A stretch of 64,000 nucleotides of DNA from Haliotis asinina (lineage: Eukaryota; Mollusca; Gastropoda; Lepetellida; Haliotidae). The translations under genes and the position numbers were made by a program. The notes under the pieces were generated by a model. It saw nothing but the letters and a program-made list of their open reading frames with translations. It was not told the origin of the DNA and made no database searches. The stretch is taken from assembly GCF_037392515.1 (NCBI RefSeq), contig NC_090291.1, positions 26,522,001-26,586,000 of the forward strand, read 5' to 3'. This document shows positions 23,746 through 36,178 of the stretch, one piece after another; the first letter of the stretch is position 1, and each line of letters starts with the position of its first letter.

Positions 23746-26700
23746 AGACAAACCAATACACACAAAAACACACCTACACACACACACGAACACACATCAA
23801 CACACTCACACCAACACACACACACAAACACCAACACACAAAACACACCAACAAACAACACACACCCCAAGACACACTAACACACACACACTCCTACAAA
23901 AACCAACTCACACACACCTACACACATAAAGCAACACAAACACACCAACACACAAACATACGTAGCAATACACACACACCCACACACACACATACAGAGC
24001 AATACACATACAGCAAAACACCTACCCAAACACATCAACACACACACACAGACAGATACACCAACACACACCAACACCCAAACCAACACCCACACAACAA
24101 CACACACACCAACAGACCAAGATACACTCATATTAACACACCAACACACACAAACACACCAAAACTCACACCTTTGCTTCCACACACACACACACACACA
24201 CCAACACACCCGCAAACACATACACAGAAACACCAACACACACCAACACATACATAAAAACACACACACAACACACACACTAACACACATAAACACACAG
24301 ACACCACAACACACTCCACCACACACACTTAGACCAACACACACACACACTAATAAACACACCACACACACACCAAAACACACACACTAACAACACACCA
24401 ACACAAACACCAATGCACCTACATACACCAACACACTCACACCTATATTTCCACCAAAACGAACACACCCACACACACGCACCAACACACAAACACAAAC
24501 ACACACAAACCAACACACACAAACAAAGACACACACACCAACAGACCAAGATACACTCATATTAACACACCAACACACACACAAACACACCAAAACTCAC
24601 ACCTATACTTCCACACACACACACCAACACACCCGCAAACACATACACAGAAACACCAACACACACCAACACATACATAAAAACACTCACACAACACATA
24701 CACTAACACACATAAACACACAGACACCACAACACACTCCGCCACACACACTTAGACCAACACACACACACTAACAACACACCAACACAAACACCAATGC
24801 ACCTACATACACCAACACACTCACACCTATATTTCCACCAAAACGTACACACCAACACACACATCAACACACCAACACACACGCACCACCACACAAACAC
24901 ACACACACACACAAACCAACACACCCAAACGAATACACACACCAACACACCAACACACACACACAACATACCAACACACTCACCAACACACACACCAACT
25001 CACAAAGCCCTCACATAAACACACCCACCACCACACAAACACCAACACACACACAGAGACACACCACCACAGAAAAACACCCACACCAACTCACACACAC
25101 CAACACACCAACGCACCTACACACACCAGCACACTCACACCTATACTTCCATCTACACACACACACGCCAACACACAAACACACACACACACACAGACAC
25201 ACACCAACAAAGGAACAAACACGCACCAACACACAAACACAGAGACAGACACACCAAAACACACACAAACACACCCTAACACACATACACACACACACCA
25301 ACACACTCCAACACACAACACACAAAACACCCACACACACACCAACACACACACACAAAAACACTCCAACACACACTCCAACACACACTCCAACACACAA
25401 ACACACAGGCGCCAACACACCAACACAAATACCAACACACACACAACACACCATCACACACAGAGAGACAGACACATCAACACAAACACCACCTCACACA
25501 CACCAACACACAAACCCGTACACACACCCCAACACACCCACCAACACTGGGACACACACACAACAACACACTGGAACCCACACAACAACGCACATTCATA
25601 CCAACACACAAACAACACACCAACAGCCATACGCCAACAAAACACACCAAAACACCAACCCACATATACCAACCTACCAACACACACAAAAACAAAACAA
25701 CCCTCACACACAACACACACACCAACACACAGATACACCAACACACACACACATCACAAAACACCCATACACTAACACACGCACGAACACACCAACACAG
25801 ACATAAAAACGTAAAAACACACACACACAAACACATCCAGATCCAACACACACCAACACACACAGACACACCAACACACACACACCACAAAACACCCATA
25901 CACCAATACACACACCAACACACACACACTCTAACACACACATACCAACACTCACACTAACACCCAAATGCCAACAGAGACGCAACAACACACAAATCAA
26001 TACACACCAACACACTCCAAAACACACAACACACATACCAACACACACACACACACCGACACCAACACCAACCACACACTACCACACACACAGGAACACC
26101 AACAAAAACATCAACACACAATCACACACACCAGCAAGCACACAACAAGCACACACACCAACACACACAAACACCCGCACTCCAAGACATCCACAACCAC
26201 ACACACACCAACACACAAACAACACAGCAACACACACAGACAGACACACCAACACAGAACAACAATCACACCAACACATACACCAACACACCAACACACA
26301 GACCAACGAACATACACACACCAACACACACAAACACACCTACACACCAACACACACGCACCAACACGCACACATACGCACACACGCCAACACAAACATA
26401 ACAACTTACACACAACACACTGACACAAACAACACACACACCCACACCAACACACCAACCCAAACAACAACACACATACCAACACACACACAAACGAACA
26501 CACTGAAACACACAGGCGCCAACACACCAACACACACACAACAACACACCAACAACACATTAACACACCAACACACACACAAACGGACACACCATCACAC
26601 ACACACCAAAACACGAACACACACCAAGATACAGACACACCAATACACACAACAACTAACACACAACACACACACACAAAACACACACACACCGACACAT

Positions 26701-27625
26701 ACGCAACAACACACCAACACACACCAAAACACAACAACATACCTGCAAACACAGAAACAACACAACAATGAACATTCAAACCAACACAAACACCAACACA
26801 CCAACACCCTTACACACACACACACACACACACCCCCCAACACACATCAAGATACATTCCAACACACACACACACCACACCACCCATACACCAACAAAAG
26901 CATGAACATAACAACCCACACACTCCACCGCACGCACCAACACCTACAATAACACCCACACACCAACACACATACCAACACATACACATACACACATCAA
27001 CCCACTGAAACACACATACCAACACACATACACATCAACACACATACACCAACACCAAACACACCCAAACACGCTAACGCACTAACACACACACAAGACC
27101 ACCAACAAAAACACCAACACACCAACACACACACCAACAAACACACAACACCCACACACACAAACACACACACAAACACCCTCACACCAACATACACACC
27201 AACACACATTTAACACAACACACAGAGAAACCAACACAGAACAACACCCACACCAACACACACACCAAAACACATACACACACCAACACACTCACACCAA
27301 TACTTCCATCCACACACACACCAACGCACACACACCAACAGACAAACACAGAAAACACACAAACAGCCACACCGACACACACACAAAAGCACGCACACCA
27401 ACACACAAACACTCACACAGACAGACACACCAACACGTAAACATACAAACAAAAACACACACCAACACACAGAACACACACACCCTCTAACACACACAGA
27501 TGCAGACTACGACGCTCACACCAACACAGAAACAACATACACACACCAACGCACACACCAACGCACGCACGCACGCACGCACACACGCACACACCAACAC
27601 ACACACACACACACACACACACACC
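23746..27625 (-). repeat. Very long CA-rich array
   Basis: About 3.9 kb of degenerate ACACACCAACACAC-type sequence. It is more than a plain dinucleotide repeat. A marker motif of the form CTCACACCTATACTTCCA recurs at about 24,169, 24,448, 24,597, 24,827, 25,135 and 27,292. A segment carrying GATACACTCATATTAACACACC recurs 429 bp apart (24,121 and 24,550) with long matching flanks. So the array grew by duplication of blocks of several hundred bases as well as by slippage. Open frames on both strands (Cys/Val-rich on minus, Thr/His-rich on plus) are by-products of composition. Confidence 0.9.
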
Positions 27626-27705
27626 TCTTCTGCCTCCAGAAGTCGTCCTACCTCTGGGGGACGTCAGGGTCCATTTCCGACCCCAGGACGATGGCATCCA
27701 CGCTC
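27626..27705 (-). repeat. Truncated cassette (A) abutting the CA array
   Basis: On the minus strand this begins just after a CTATTAG acceptor-like site and reads GCCATCGTCCTGGGGTCGGAAATGG..., matching the start of the cassettes at 28,960-30,607. The other end is cut off where the CA array begins. The marker GTCCCCCAGAGG shared by the family is present. Confidence 0.7.
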
Positions 27706-27904
27706 CTAATAGTAAAGTGAATATAGTTTACATTATTGGTACTTACTGTGTGTGTGAATGCAAGATATATGCCTACTCGCGAAAGAAGCTCAAACCTGAA
27801 GCTCAAGTTGTAGTTTTGTAGTAGAGATCATATTAAACAAGGATGCATTGAACCTTATGCATGCGTAAGCGACGGCTCTACTCAAAAAAGGCATAGAACA
27901 TTTT

Positions 27905-28075
27905 ACATAATGAGTGCGTGAGCTTTTAGCAACATTCCAGCTATATCACGACGAGAAACAACAAACATAGGCTTCAAACATCGTACCCATGTGAGAAATC
28001 GAATTAGGCTTGTTTGGAGCGCCATGAGCGAACGCTTTAACCATTCTGTTATTCGACGATCCCCATAGATATAAA
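27905..28075 (-). mobile_element. SINE family B, near full length
   Basis: The copy runs GAGTGCGTGAGCTTTTAGCAACATTCCAGCTATATCACGAC, then TAGGCTTCAAACATCGTACCCATGTGAGAAATCGAATT, then GAGCGAACGCTTTAACCATTCTG. The last two segments are the complement of a tRNA-like B-box and A-box head. It is in reverse orientation relative to the copy at 22,860. Confidence 0.7.
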
Positions 28076-28560
28076 TGCAAAACAAATATTGTGGGTCGTG
28101 AAAAACAAGATTTAATCTAAATATTAAACTTAAATATTGAAATACTTTACCAGCAGGTGGTCGCGCAGTCAGCCAGTACACTGACCCTCCAAGTGATCAT
28201 CCGGGACAAGCTTTGTCTGGGAACTACCTACTGAAGGACGGAATGGTGGGTTAACACTAAGTTATGCCATCTATAGATAGCATCATGCAGGGCATGCACG
28301 AGGGGGCCGTATCTACACTACCACCCACATCTACCAGTCAAGTGCAGTCAGCATTGGGCCTACCGGGGATGCTGAGAAAGACTGGGGCCACAAAGTGTGC
28401 CAACCCTAAACTAGCTGGTTGCTGTAACAACCATCCTGACTGTACAATCAGGCCCTAGCACAAAACCTACTCCATGTACAGTCGGCGAGGGGCTACGCGG
28501 AGAGCGGACGTACTATGGAGCCACTATCAGACAAAACTTCATCCCATCGGTCTCTAGGAA
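28050..28560. repeat. Segment duplicated at 30,830-31,275 (left copy)
   Basis: From AATGCAAAACAAATATTGTGG through GTCGTGAAAAACAAGATTTAA, TACTTTACCAG, GGGAACTACCTACTGAAGGA and CATCCTGACTG to TCATCCCATCGGTCTCT, this parallels 30,830-31,275 with moderate divergence. It contains a short plus-strand open frame (28,264-28,458) that is not conserved in the other copy, so it is probably non-coding. The pair brackets the cassette array. Confidence 0.7.
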
Positions 28561-28694
28561 AGCCCGTGTACTGAGGTCCATGTAGAAGTTGGTGGAGGGA
28601 CACAACACCAAATCCAGAATGTGCCGGGGTTCCTGTGTCTGAAAGAAATGAGTCTTGCATAAGCATCAACAATCACATTTTTCACGTATGTAGA

Positions 28695-28845
28695 TTGGTT
28701 TGGCAATATTCCAACGACGGGCATCAGAAGTGGGTGTGAGACATAGTATAATTTTAAGTGGAAACTCGAACACAGGAACTCAACCTGGCGTGCCAACACT
28801 TGAACTGCTAGGTTACACTACCACTCCATTTACATGCAGAAACCA
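28695..28845 (-). mobile_element. SINE family B, degraded
   Basis: The recognisable parts are GTTTGGCAATATTCCAACGACGGGCATCAGAAGTGGG, then GGAACTCAACCTGG at the B-box position and GAACTGCTAGGTTACACTACC at the A-box end. The orientation is the same as at 27,905. Confidence 0.55.
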
Positions 28846-28959
28846 GTATAAACCTTTCCCGTCTATACCTAAATGGTGGTATACTATGAGAGAATGAGTG
28901 TGCACTGTATATTAAACAAACATCCATGGAGACGCATGTTTTCTTTCAAATAGAGTTGG

Positions 28960-30607
28960 AAACACCGACCTGTCTGGAACTCTGTTGCCTTCCTAACAGT
29001 GTTCCTTCAGAAGAGTTCTTGGTCCGCTTCTGTCCATGGCATGTCTTCTTGGCAGTCGTTCTGCCTCTGGGGGACTTCAGGGTCCATGTCCACTCCCAGG
29101 ACGATGGTTTCCACTGTCCTAATAGTAAAGATAAAGAATAGGTTAATGTTTAAACTCACTGATACGTACTGCACAGATAATAAATATCAAAAGTGTATGA
29201 CTTTTGGTGAGAAAAATCGCTGTAACCTGATACACAAGTTGTACCGTGAGCATGACGTCATTGTCAACAGGAATATATTTATGTTGTCTTCAACAGATAG
29301 TTTGGAGAACTCGCCTTCCTGTTCGTCTGACGGCTTTGTGGTCGTTGTCCTGCCTCAAGAAGAGTCCTGGGTCCAAGGAAGGTATTCTTGGCAGTCGTCC
29401 TGCTTCTGGGGGACTTCACAGTCCCTTTCTGCCCCCAGGATGATGATGTCCACGTTGCTGATAGTAAAGATAATGAGGAGTTTAATATTTGAAATAACTG
29501 ATGTTAATTGATATTTACTTGCCTTTATGGCCCTCTGTCGGCTTTGTGGCAGTCGTCCTTCGTCCTTCCCTAATTGGTCCTCGTCACTGCCACTGGGGGA
29601 CTTCACGCCCCTTTCTGCCCCCAGGATGATGATGTCCACGTTGCTGATAGTAAAGAAAATGAGAAGTTTAATGTTTGAAATAGTTGATGTTGATTGATAT
29701 TTACTTGCCTTTCTGGTCCTCTGTCGGCTTCGTGGAAGCCGTCCTTCGTCCCTCCATCCATGGTCCTCTTCTGTCCATGGAGTCTCTTCTTGGCAGTCAT
29801 CACTGCCTCTGGGGGACTTCACGATCCACTTTTGCCCCCAGAATGTTGATGTCCACGTTCCTGACAGTAAAGATAATGAGAAGTTTAATGTTTGAAATAA
29901 TTTATGTTAATTGATATTTACTTGCCTTTCTGGTCCTCTGTCGGCTTCGTAGAAGCCATCCTTCATCCCTCCATCCATGGTCCTCTTCTGTCCATGGAGT
30001 TTCTTCTTGGCAGTCGTCACTGCCTCTGGGGGACTTCACGATCCATTTCTGCCCCCAGGATGATGATGTCCACGGTTCTAATTGTATATATAAAAAAATA
30101 AATTATTGTTTCAAATCATTGATATTTACTACATAGGTAATGCATGTCAAAAGTATGTATTAATGGGGAATTGTGGAAAAATCTGTATCCTGAAATGCTC
30201 GTTGTAATCTGCACATGACGTCATGGTGAACATAAAAAGATTGAAACACTTGCCCCCTTCCTCCTCTGTCGTCTTTGTGGCACTCGTCCTCGCTCCCTCC
30301 ATTGTCCACTTCTATCCTTGGAAGGTCTTCTTGGCAGTCCTTCTGCCTCCCGGGGACTTCACGGTTCATTTCTGTCCCCAGCATGATGATGTCCATGGTC
30401 CTGATAGTAACGATAATGAGAAGATTAATTTTTAAAATAGTTTATATTTACTTGCCTTCCTGGTCCTCTACCGGTGTCATGTCAGTCGTCCTTCGTCCCT
30501 CTTTCCGTGGTCCACTTCTGTCCAGGGAATGTCTTCTTGGCAGTCGTCATTGCCTCTGGATGACGTCACGGTCCATTTCTGCTCCCCGGATGATGATGTC
30601 CGAGGTC
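28960..30607 (-). repeat. Tandem array of seven exon-like cassettes
   Basis: Seven related blocks (B-H), each about 120-156 bp, start on the minus strand at 30,607, 30,400, 30,077, 29,860, 29,643, 29,457 and 29,118. Each start follows a pyrimidine-rich CTTTACTATCAG-like acceptor. Most end at AAGGCAAGTAAATAT, which can be read as a donor GCAA|GTAAAT or AAG|GCAAGT. Spacers between most cassettes are about 55-65 bp and AT-rich. The shared protein theme in one frame is VDIIILGAExDREVPQRQ, and in the next frame DDCQEETPWTEEDHGWRDEG and RSRQRTRK. The 156-nt reading keeps frame between the blocks starting at 30,077 and 29,860, but stops break it in others. I do not recognise the family. It may be a decayed repetitive gene or a satellite built from an exon-intron unit. 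Confidence 0.6.
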
Positions 30608-30829
30608 CTAAAGGAAAAGATTACTTGAACTTTAATGTTTAACATCATTGACGCTCACTACATCGACAATGAATGCCAAAAGTATGTGTTTATGTCACGG
30701 TCCTACTAATGAAGGTAAACATAGTTTATATCGCACATACTTACCACAGATGTTATGACTGCATGAACGTAGTTTTACGCCGCTTTTGGCAACATTACAA
30801 CAATGTCACAATGGGGAACACAAAATATA

Positions 30830-31275
30830 AAATGATGTTAACAATGATGTTAAATGCAAAACAAATACGTCGGGTCGTGAAAAACAAGATTTAACCTGAA
30901 TATCAAACTGAAATATTGCAATACTTTACCAGATGGCGGTCACAGTTGGTCAGTACACTGCCCCCAAAGAGACCACATGGGACTTGCTGTGTTTGTTTGG
31001 GAACTACCTACTGAAGGAATTAATGGTGGGTAAGAACTAAATTATGCCATCTCTGTGACAGCATCATCAGAGTGTACCAACCCTAACTTGCTACAACAAC
31101 CATCCTGACTGGACAGTCAGGCCCTAGCACCAAACCTACTCCACAGTTTCATCGGCTGGAAGCTACGTGAAAAGCGGAGACATTATAGAGCCACCATCAG
31201 ACATGAACTCATCCCATCGGTCTCTCGGAGAAGCAGTGTACTGAAGTCCGAGTAGACGCGGGTGTGGAGGGATCA
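30830..31275. repeat. Segment duplicated from 28,050-28,560 (right copy)
   Basis: This is the second copy of the flanking segment, in the same order: AATGCAAAACAAATACGTCGG, GTCGTGAAAAACAAGATTTAACC, TACTTTACCAG, GGGAACTACCTACTGAAGGA, CATCCTGACTGGACAG and CTCATCCCATCGGTCTCT. A short SINE-B-like remnant (TAGTTTTACGCCGCTTTTGGCAACATTAC) precedes it near 30,770. Together with the left copy it frames the cassette array like a larger duplicated unit. Confidence 0.7.
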
Positions 31276-32590
31276 AAAAACGGGTCATAAAATCACATTT
31301 TTAACGTGTGTAGATTTGTTTAATAACAGTGTGTAAGTGTGGTCGCCATTGATACAGTTTAGGAATGTAACTGCAGTACCCATGTTCTCTCAATCACAAG
31401 CAAGTACTTGCGGGGTTCGAGGGATATATTTGTGTAAATGGTAGTCCAGATTTGTTCTAAGACATACATAATTCAATCATAAATATCATGGCACTGCACA
31501 GACACAATGTAATCATGTTATTTATGACACTTTCAAAATTTACAATTCATTTGTATATGCTTTACAAATCCCTTTAGATAGATCACATTACCCTTTATAC
31601 AAAGATCATGCACATAGATATATTACCTCCTCAAAGGGACGCAGCCTGGATTAACATACTATATAAGTTTATAATAAAGCTTATGGAACACTAGCATGTA
31701 CAGATTATGTTACACTTCTGGAAATAATATACATACATGATATATAAGATACTTCTAACCCGTTTACACATACAAAATGTACATTTATATCCTGTGCAAT
31801 ACACTTGGTCTATACCTCAATCAAGTACACAGGTAAGTTGAATAAACACTACCATACAATATAATACACTACTTACTTAAATGCTACATATATAGCAAGG
31901 CTTAAAGTATATAATGGTCAACCTAAGATTCCAGATAAAGTAATACATGAACTTACCCTATGTTCCCTCGCGCAGAACATGTGCTCACTGGCAGAAGGGA
32001 GAAATAGTCTGCTGATGAGCCAAACGTTTGAAGTTGACCTCACATGGCTAAACCGATCACGTGATCCCAGAGAACAATAAAATCCCAAAAACAGGCCAAG
32101 CCCGTGACTGCCCAAATGACAATACCCATGAGTACTATATACAATAAAGAGGCTAAACTATCCAAGTGCGGGAGTTAACACAGGTATTTAAGGAAATTAA
32201 ATGTTATATGCTTAGGTTTATGTCATTAAATATTTAGGTTATTGGTTATTAATTTACTTCATATAAGTTTACTATGATGATGATTTAAAATCTAACAATA
32301 TACTACTTACAAACTGCTACATGAATGCGAAAAGCATATGCTGGGTTGTAAAACTAAACCTGTAACAGGATGTCTAGGTTGTCCGTTGCCCTCGGAATTT
32401 GTCACGTAGCCCTTTAAACCTGGTTGAGAAAGTAAGTGCATGATTTGGAAAGCTATGGTTAGTTTTATGCTGTTTGTGTTTCTCTGTGATCTCAAATGTC
32501 TTGCTGATCAGTATCCATGCTCTGATAGTAAGACAAGCGCGTGAGAGGAGTGGAACAATGGTGACCAATGAGCCACCCGTGTACTCCTGA
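31276..32590. other. AT-rich intergenic DNA without a gene
   Basis: No conserved coding sequence is seen. Short open frames at 31,918-32,115 and 32,307-32,595 (minus) carry no recognised motif. The AT content is high between 31,500 and 32,350. Confidence 0.4.
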
Positions 32591-32593
32591 GAC

Positions 32594-33130
32594 ATGCTAT
32601 TGTCAATCAGACAATCAGTGCACCAACTTCATTGTCCGCCAGTCAGTATAAACACACTATATGTGAAGGGGAAACTAAGAAAAAGAGGTTGTATTTTTGG
32701 ACGGAAAGTGAACAATCTATGTACAGTCCATGCGACTAACCACGAACGCTTACAAAACAAAACCAGTGATAGTTCAAACTGTTTACTCAATGCTGTCTTC
32801 TGGAATGTTCAGTTTTCCAAAAATAAATCCACAGAAATAGCTGACATGCTTATGGAATATGACATTGATGTTTTATTCTTAACTGAAACCTAGCTTCGAG
32901 AGGCAGGGGATGAAGCAATATATAGCTGAAATGACACCACCAGGATTCCGTCATGTGCATGTCCCTTGAGAAGGCGGGAGCGGATTAAACCAAAGGCATC
33001 CTTTTCCTCATTTGAAAACTTGGAAGCAACTTTTACATCCTTTGATATAACACTTAAGGTTGTCTATATACAGAGCGACACCTGCATCTAAAAATAAACT
33101 TTGTGTTTTGGCGCTGCACAAGAACACACA
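32594..33130 (+). mobile_element. LINE endonuclease N-terminal fragment
   Basis: The plus strand encodes LRKRGCIFGRKVNN, then NAVFWNVQFSKNKSTEIADM and YDIDVLFLTET. This is the start of an apurinic-type endonuclease of an L2/CR1-like LINE: the N of FWN and the E of LTET are the catalytic positions. The next codon is TAG where the family has Trp (TETW). After it come LREAGDEAIYS, a HVHVP segment and a VVYI segment in shifted frames. Reverse transcriptase is not found downstream, so the copy is truncated and dead. Confidence 0.75.
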
Positions 33131-33504
33131 AGAACTATATATGTTTTACTTGTTTATGTTGCCAAATCGTTGACTGATGTTTATGTTTGTGATAACAAAG
33201 CAAAAGAACCAGACAGGTAAACTTTACGAATCATTTGTCTTGTGGGCTGTGTGGCCCATTCTACAAATAAACACCTTATGATATATACCTAGATATCAGA
33301 ACTGCTCTTGTTATGTTGAAGTGATTCTTTACCGTTCAGTAAAAAATAATAAGGAATCAGGGACAGATATGGGATCGTTTTCAGGAAACTGAATATAAAA
33401 GGAAATCGCCCTATATGTTTTATACCATGTTTACACATCGGAGAGTAACGCAGTTTATGTCACGTGACTGCTGACTAACCCTCCAAACTCTGTTTCTATA
33501 TTTT

Positions 33505-33592
33505 GGGAGATAGCCCAGTGGTTGGTATAGTGTGTAAAGCACATTTCTGGTGATATTGCTGAAATTGCTTAAAACCGCTGTAAATCCATAGT
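33505..33592 (+). mobile_element. Short SINE family B remnant with central deletion
   Basis: A tRNA-like head (GGGAGATAGCCCAGTGGTTGG) is joined to a tail (TCTGGTGATATTGCTGAAATTGCTTAAAACCGC). The middle of the element, including the B-box, is missing. The orientation agrees with the copy at 22,860. Confidence 0.5.
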
Positions 33593-34684
33593 CACCTACT
33601 TTCATCTGTTCAGTCATACTGTACGATTTAAATAACTGGGTGATGTTTTTTTTTTCTAGTCAATACCTTAGTCAGTATTCCTGAGTCAAGTTTAACGTTT
33701 GAAGGCCGAACGTTGAGGTTAACACTATTACTGGGGATTGGGAACAGGAATGTATGACAGTGGAGTGCTACTACAGTATACTTGGAAACCAGGGATGAGT
33801 GATATTTTTAACAAATGTCAGTAGAGTCAGAGTCACCAATGACCAGGCCGTCGTTCCTTACCACTGCCCACCACGTAGAGAAGCCAGTGTCGTAGCAGCG
33901 GAGGGACAGAGGGTAGCTGAGGGACAGGTTCTTGCCTTTTCTGTTGATCAGATCAGCCACATGTTTCACCTCAGATCGGCCTAACAACCGCCGGATCACT
34001 GAACTTGCCATGTCACCTACACATATTCTCACATGTACTCTCTCGATTGCAGGACAGATACTGCGCACGAATATGGCCAGTCCCGGGTGTAGATGGAGCA
34101 GAGAAGGCTGGCTGGGTCACACGTCAGAAACAGTGCTTCAATGAAACGTGTCTGCACTGTCTCTCAAGACACCTGATATTAAAAGAATGTAAGCCTACGT
34201 TACTTATGTTGGTAATGGTTTGTTTTCTTCAAATTTTGGTTACGATTTATAGGTTTACGGAAACGTCTTGTTGGTTATTAAGATATTAATCAGTGTTCGA
34301 ATATTTTTTACCTTCCATTTCGATATTGTTCGTCAGTCGAAAGTGAATGCTAACATTTCCGAAATTAGGATCTATATGATATACATACTTATTGTGCAAG
34401 GTTCAGTTGTTTTAAAAAGTGTAATTGAGGTTTAATATCTTGTCTTTCAACCCCTGAAGTCGAAAACGAAAGTAAAATATCCTGAAGTATCATACATTTA
34501 CATGTATCTGGAGCACGAAGAAAACCGCGTTGTACTGGTTCGCTTTTCGGCATTCGTTTACAAGGTACGTACCTTTCTTGAAAGTGTTATGACATAGAGT
34601 AATATGTGATGTTATGGGTATTTTTTCCAGTTAGTACAAATTATGCATGCAAATAGATCAGTTGTGTCTATAAATTAGAAGAGT

Positions 34685-34965
34685 GACGATACCGAAAATT
34701 GACGATACGATACACATTGCGATATCTTGGAAAGATATGCTTCGATTCGATGCACATGGTATGCAAACTTTAGCTATTTGTTTTTCAAAATGTATATTTT
34801 ATGTCAAGGAACAATGTAAATATTGACATAAAAATCAATTTCTAGTGAAATTTTCAGTTTTTTTAAGTTTAAAGATACGTATCCCGATACGAAAAAGTAT
34901 CGATACATTTATCGTCCGATAAAGTATCACTATTATCGATACTATGATATATCGTCACTGTTGTA
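34685..34965. repeat. TATCGATAC-motif rich element
   Basis: The self-complementary words CGATAC, GTATCG and TATCGATAC occur repeatedly at both ends of this 280-bp stretch: GACGATACGATACAC...GCGATATC on the left, then CCCGATACG...GTATCGATAC...ATTATCGATAC...ATATCGTC on the right. The middle is AT-rich. The ends are roughly mutually complementary, as in a small foldback element. No target-site duplication was identified. Confidence 0.45.
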
Positions 34966-35794
34966 CTATAACATAAATAGTGTTTTGTCAGAGTATTTCC
35001 CGTGTTAGCCTTGATCAGGCATGAGGCAAGGAGTAAATGATCTAGAAATATCCGTTCAAAGTATTGAGAGATGGATTCAAGACGGAGAGTTCTGACGATA
35101 TGAACAACTTACATGTGCAATATTGTATTTGTCTCTTAATCCTTCTCTTTGCAATGGACACAGTTCTATTTGCTGATTCTCGGGCAACTGAACTCCAAAA
35201 TACACTAGATTCTTGTTAAAAAATATTGCAGTATTTTTTAATTGGACATGAGCCGGAATAGCTCTCATCCTTTCAAGCGGGCCACCCCAATCATTTGGTT
35301 ATACTTGTATCAGGTAAATATCGAAAATGAGATCGTAGACAATAATAAATACTTCGGTGTTAAATTCAGTAGATGAAAGAACCTTTGAGATTAGCAATCA
35401 AATATTTATCATAGAGTGCGTCTGAGTTCATATTTGTCTTTGAAGAAAATCTAGAAAAAATCATAATGTCCCCTTCGGCTGTTTACTTCTTTCAGGCTTT
35501 TGACCTGATGATATGAAGGCCTCCGAATATAAGAACAAACTGACGAACAAAAGAAAGTACACAGGTTGTGTTTCTTCCAATAAAATAAAAAGTAATAAAA
35601 AATTTTGATGACATGGAAAATGCACGTTGAAGCACACTGCAATACACGCGTGTTTTATCAACAAAATGACACTGTAACAATAAACAGCGATGTAGTAATG
35701 ATCACTGTAGAAGGTTCCTACGATGTTGGAATGTGAAGGTCAATTCCACGAAGTGATCGCTGGGCCCATATCCTACCAACACGACGCTGCAGCG

Positions 35795-35862
35795 TTCGAA
35801 ATAATCGCCGGCCCGGAGGCCTAGCGTCGATTGTTATTGCATCGGGCCGGCAGTTTGAAATG
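35795..35862. repeat. GC-rich inverted repeat
   Basis: GCCGGCCC near 35,810 is complementary to GGGCCGGC near 35,845, with a GGAGGCCTAGCG-containing loop. Flanking sequences TTCGAAATAAT and AGTTTGAAATG are weakly related. The high GC content stands out against AT-rich surroundings. The function is unknown. Confidence 0.5.
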
Positions 35863-36178
35863 TGTGCACGCCCTTGTAGCCCTCAGTATATTATCTGTCA
35901 TTTTCTTCAAAAAGAGTCTTTTTCACTGACTTTGACTCTAGTTGGATTTACATAATCCCTTCAGCTGTTAGCAATTGAGACAAATCTAACCATACAATAA
36001 AAGAACACTTATTCTCGATTAAAAACCTGCAAAACTTAAATTTACATCAAATGTTTTGGGACTTAAGTACCGTCTCAGGAGGACAATGTTTTACAGTACT
36101 TCAACCCCCTTTAAGGGTACAGCCTCTGACGATTTGAGTTACTAATATAATCTTCCAATCATAAAATATTTTATGTAT

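Larger units (their letters stand above)
33600..36170. other. Intergenic DNA without a supported gene
   Basis: Open frames around 33,800-34,290 on both strands (for example an 86-codon minus frame at 34,068-33,808) show no recognised domain. A cluster of CGATA/TATCG motifs (34,685-34,965) and a GC-rich inverted repeat (about 35,800-35,860) are listed separately. Confidence 0.4.

Noticed and set aside
23397..27700. Many Cys/Val-rich and Thr/His-rich open frames in the CA/TG array
   Set aside because: These arise from CA/TG composition, which excludes stop codons; frames on both strands overlap heavily.
28264..28458. A 64-codon frame with several Cys residues
   Set aside because: The related flank at 30,830-31,275 does not preserve this frame.
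29458..30455. A run of GC-AG introns between the cassettes
   Set aside because: A GT donor four bases further on (GCAA|GTAAAT) gives 156-nt exons and keeps the frame between two of them, so GC donors are not required. Neither reading is proven.
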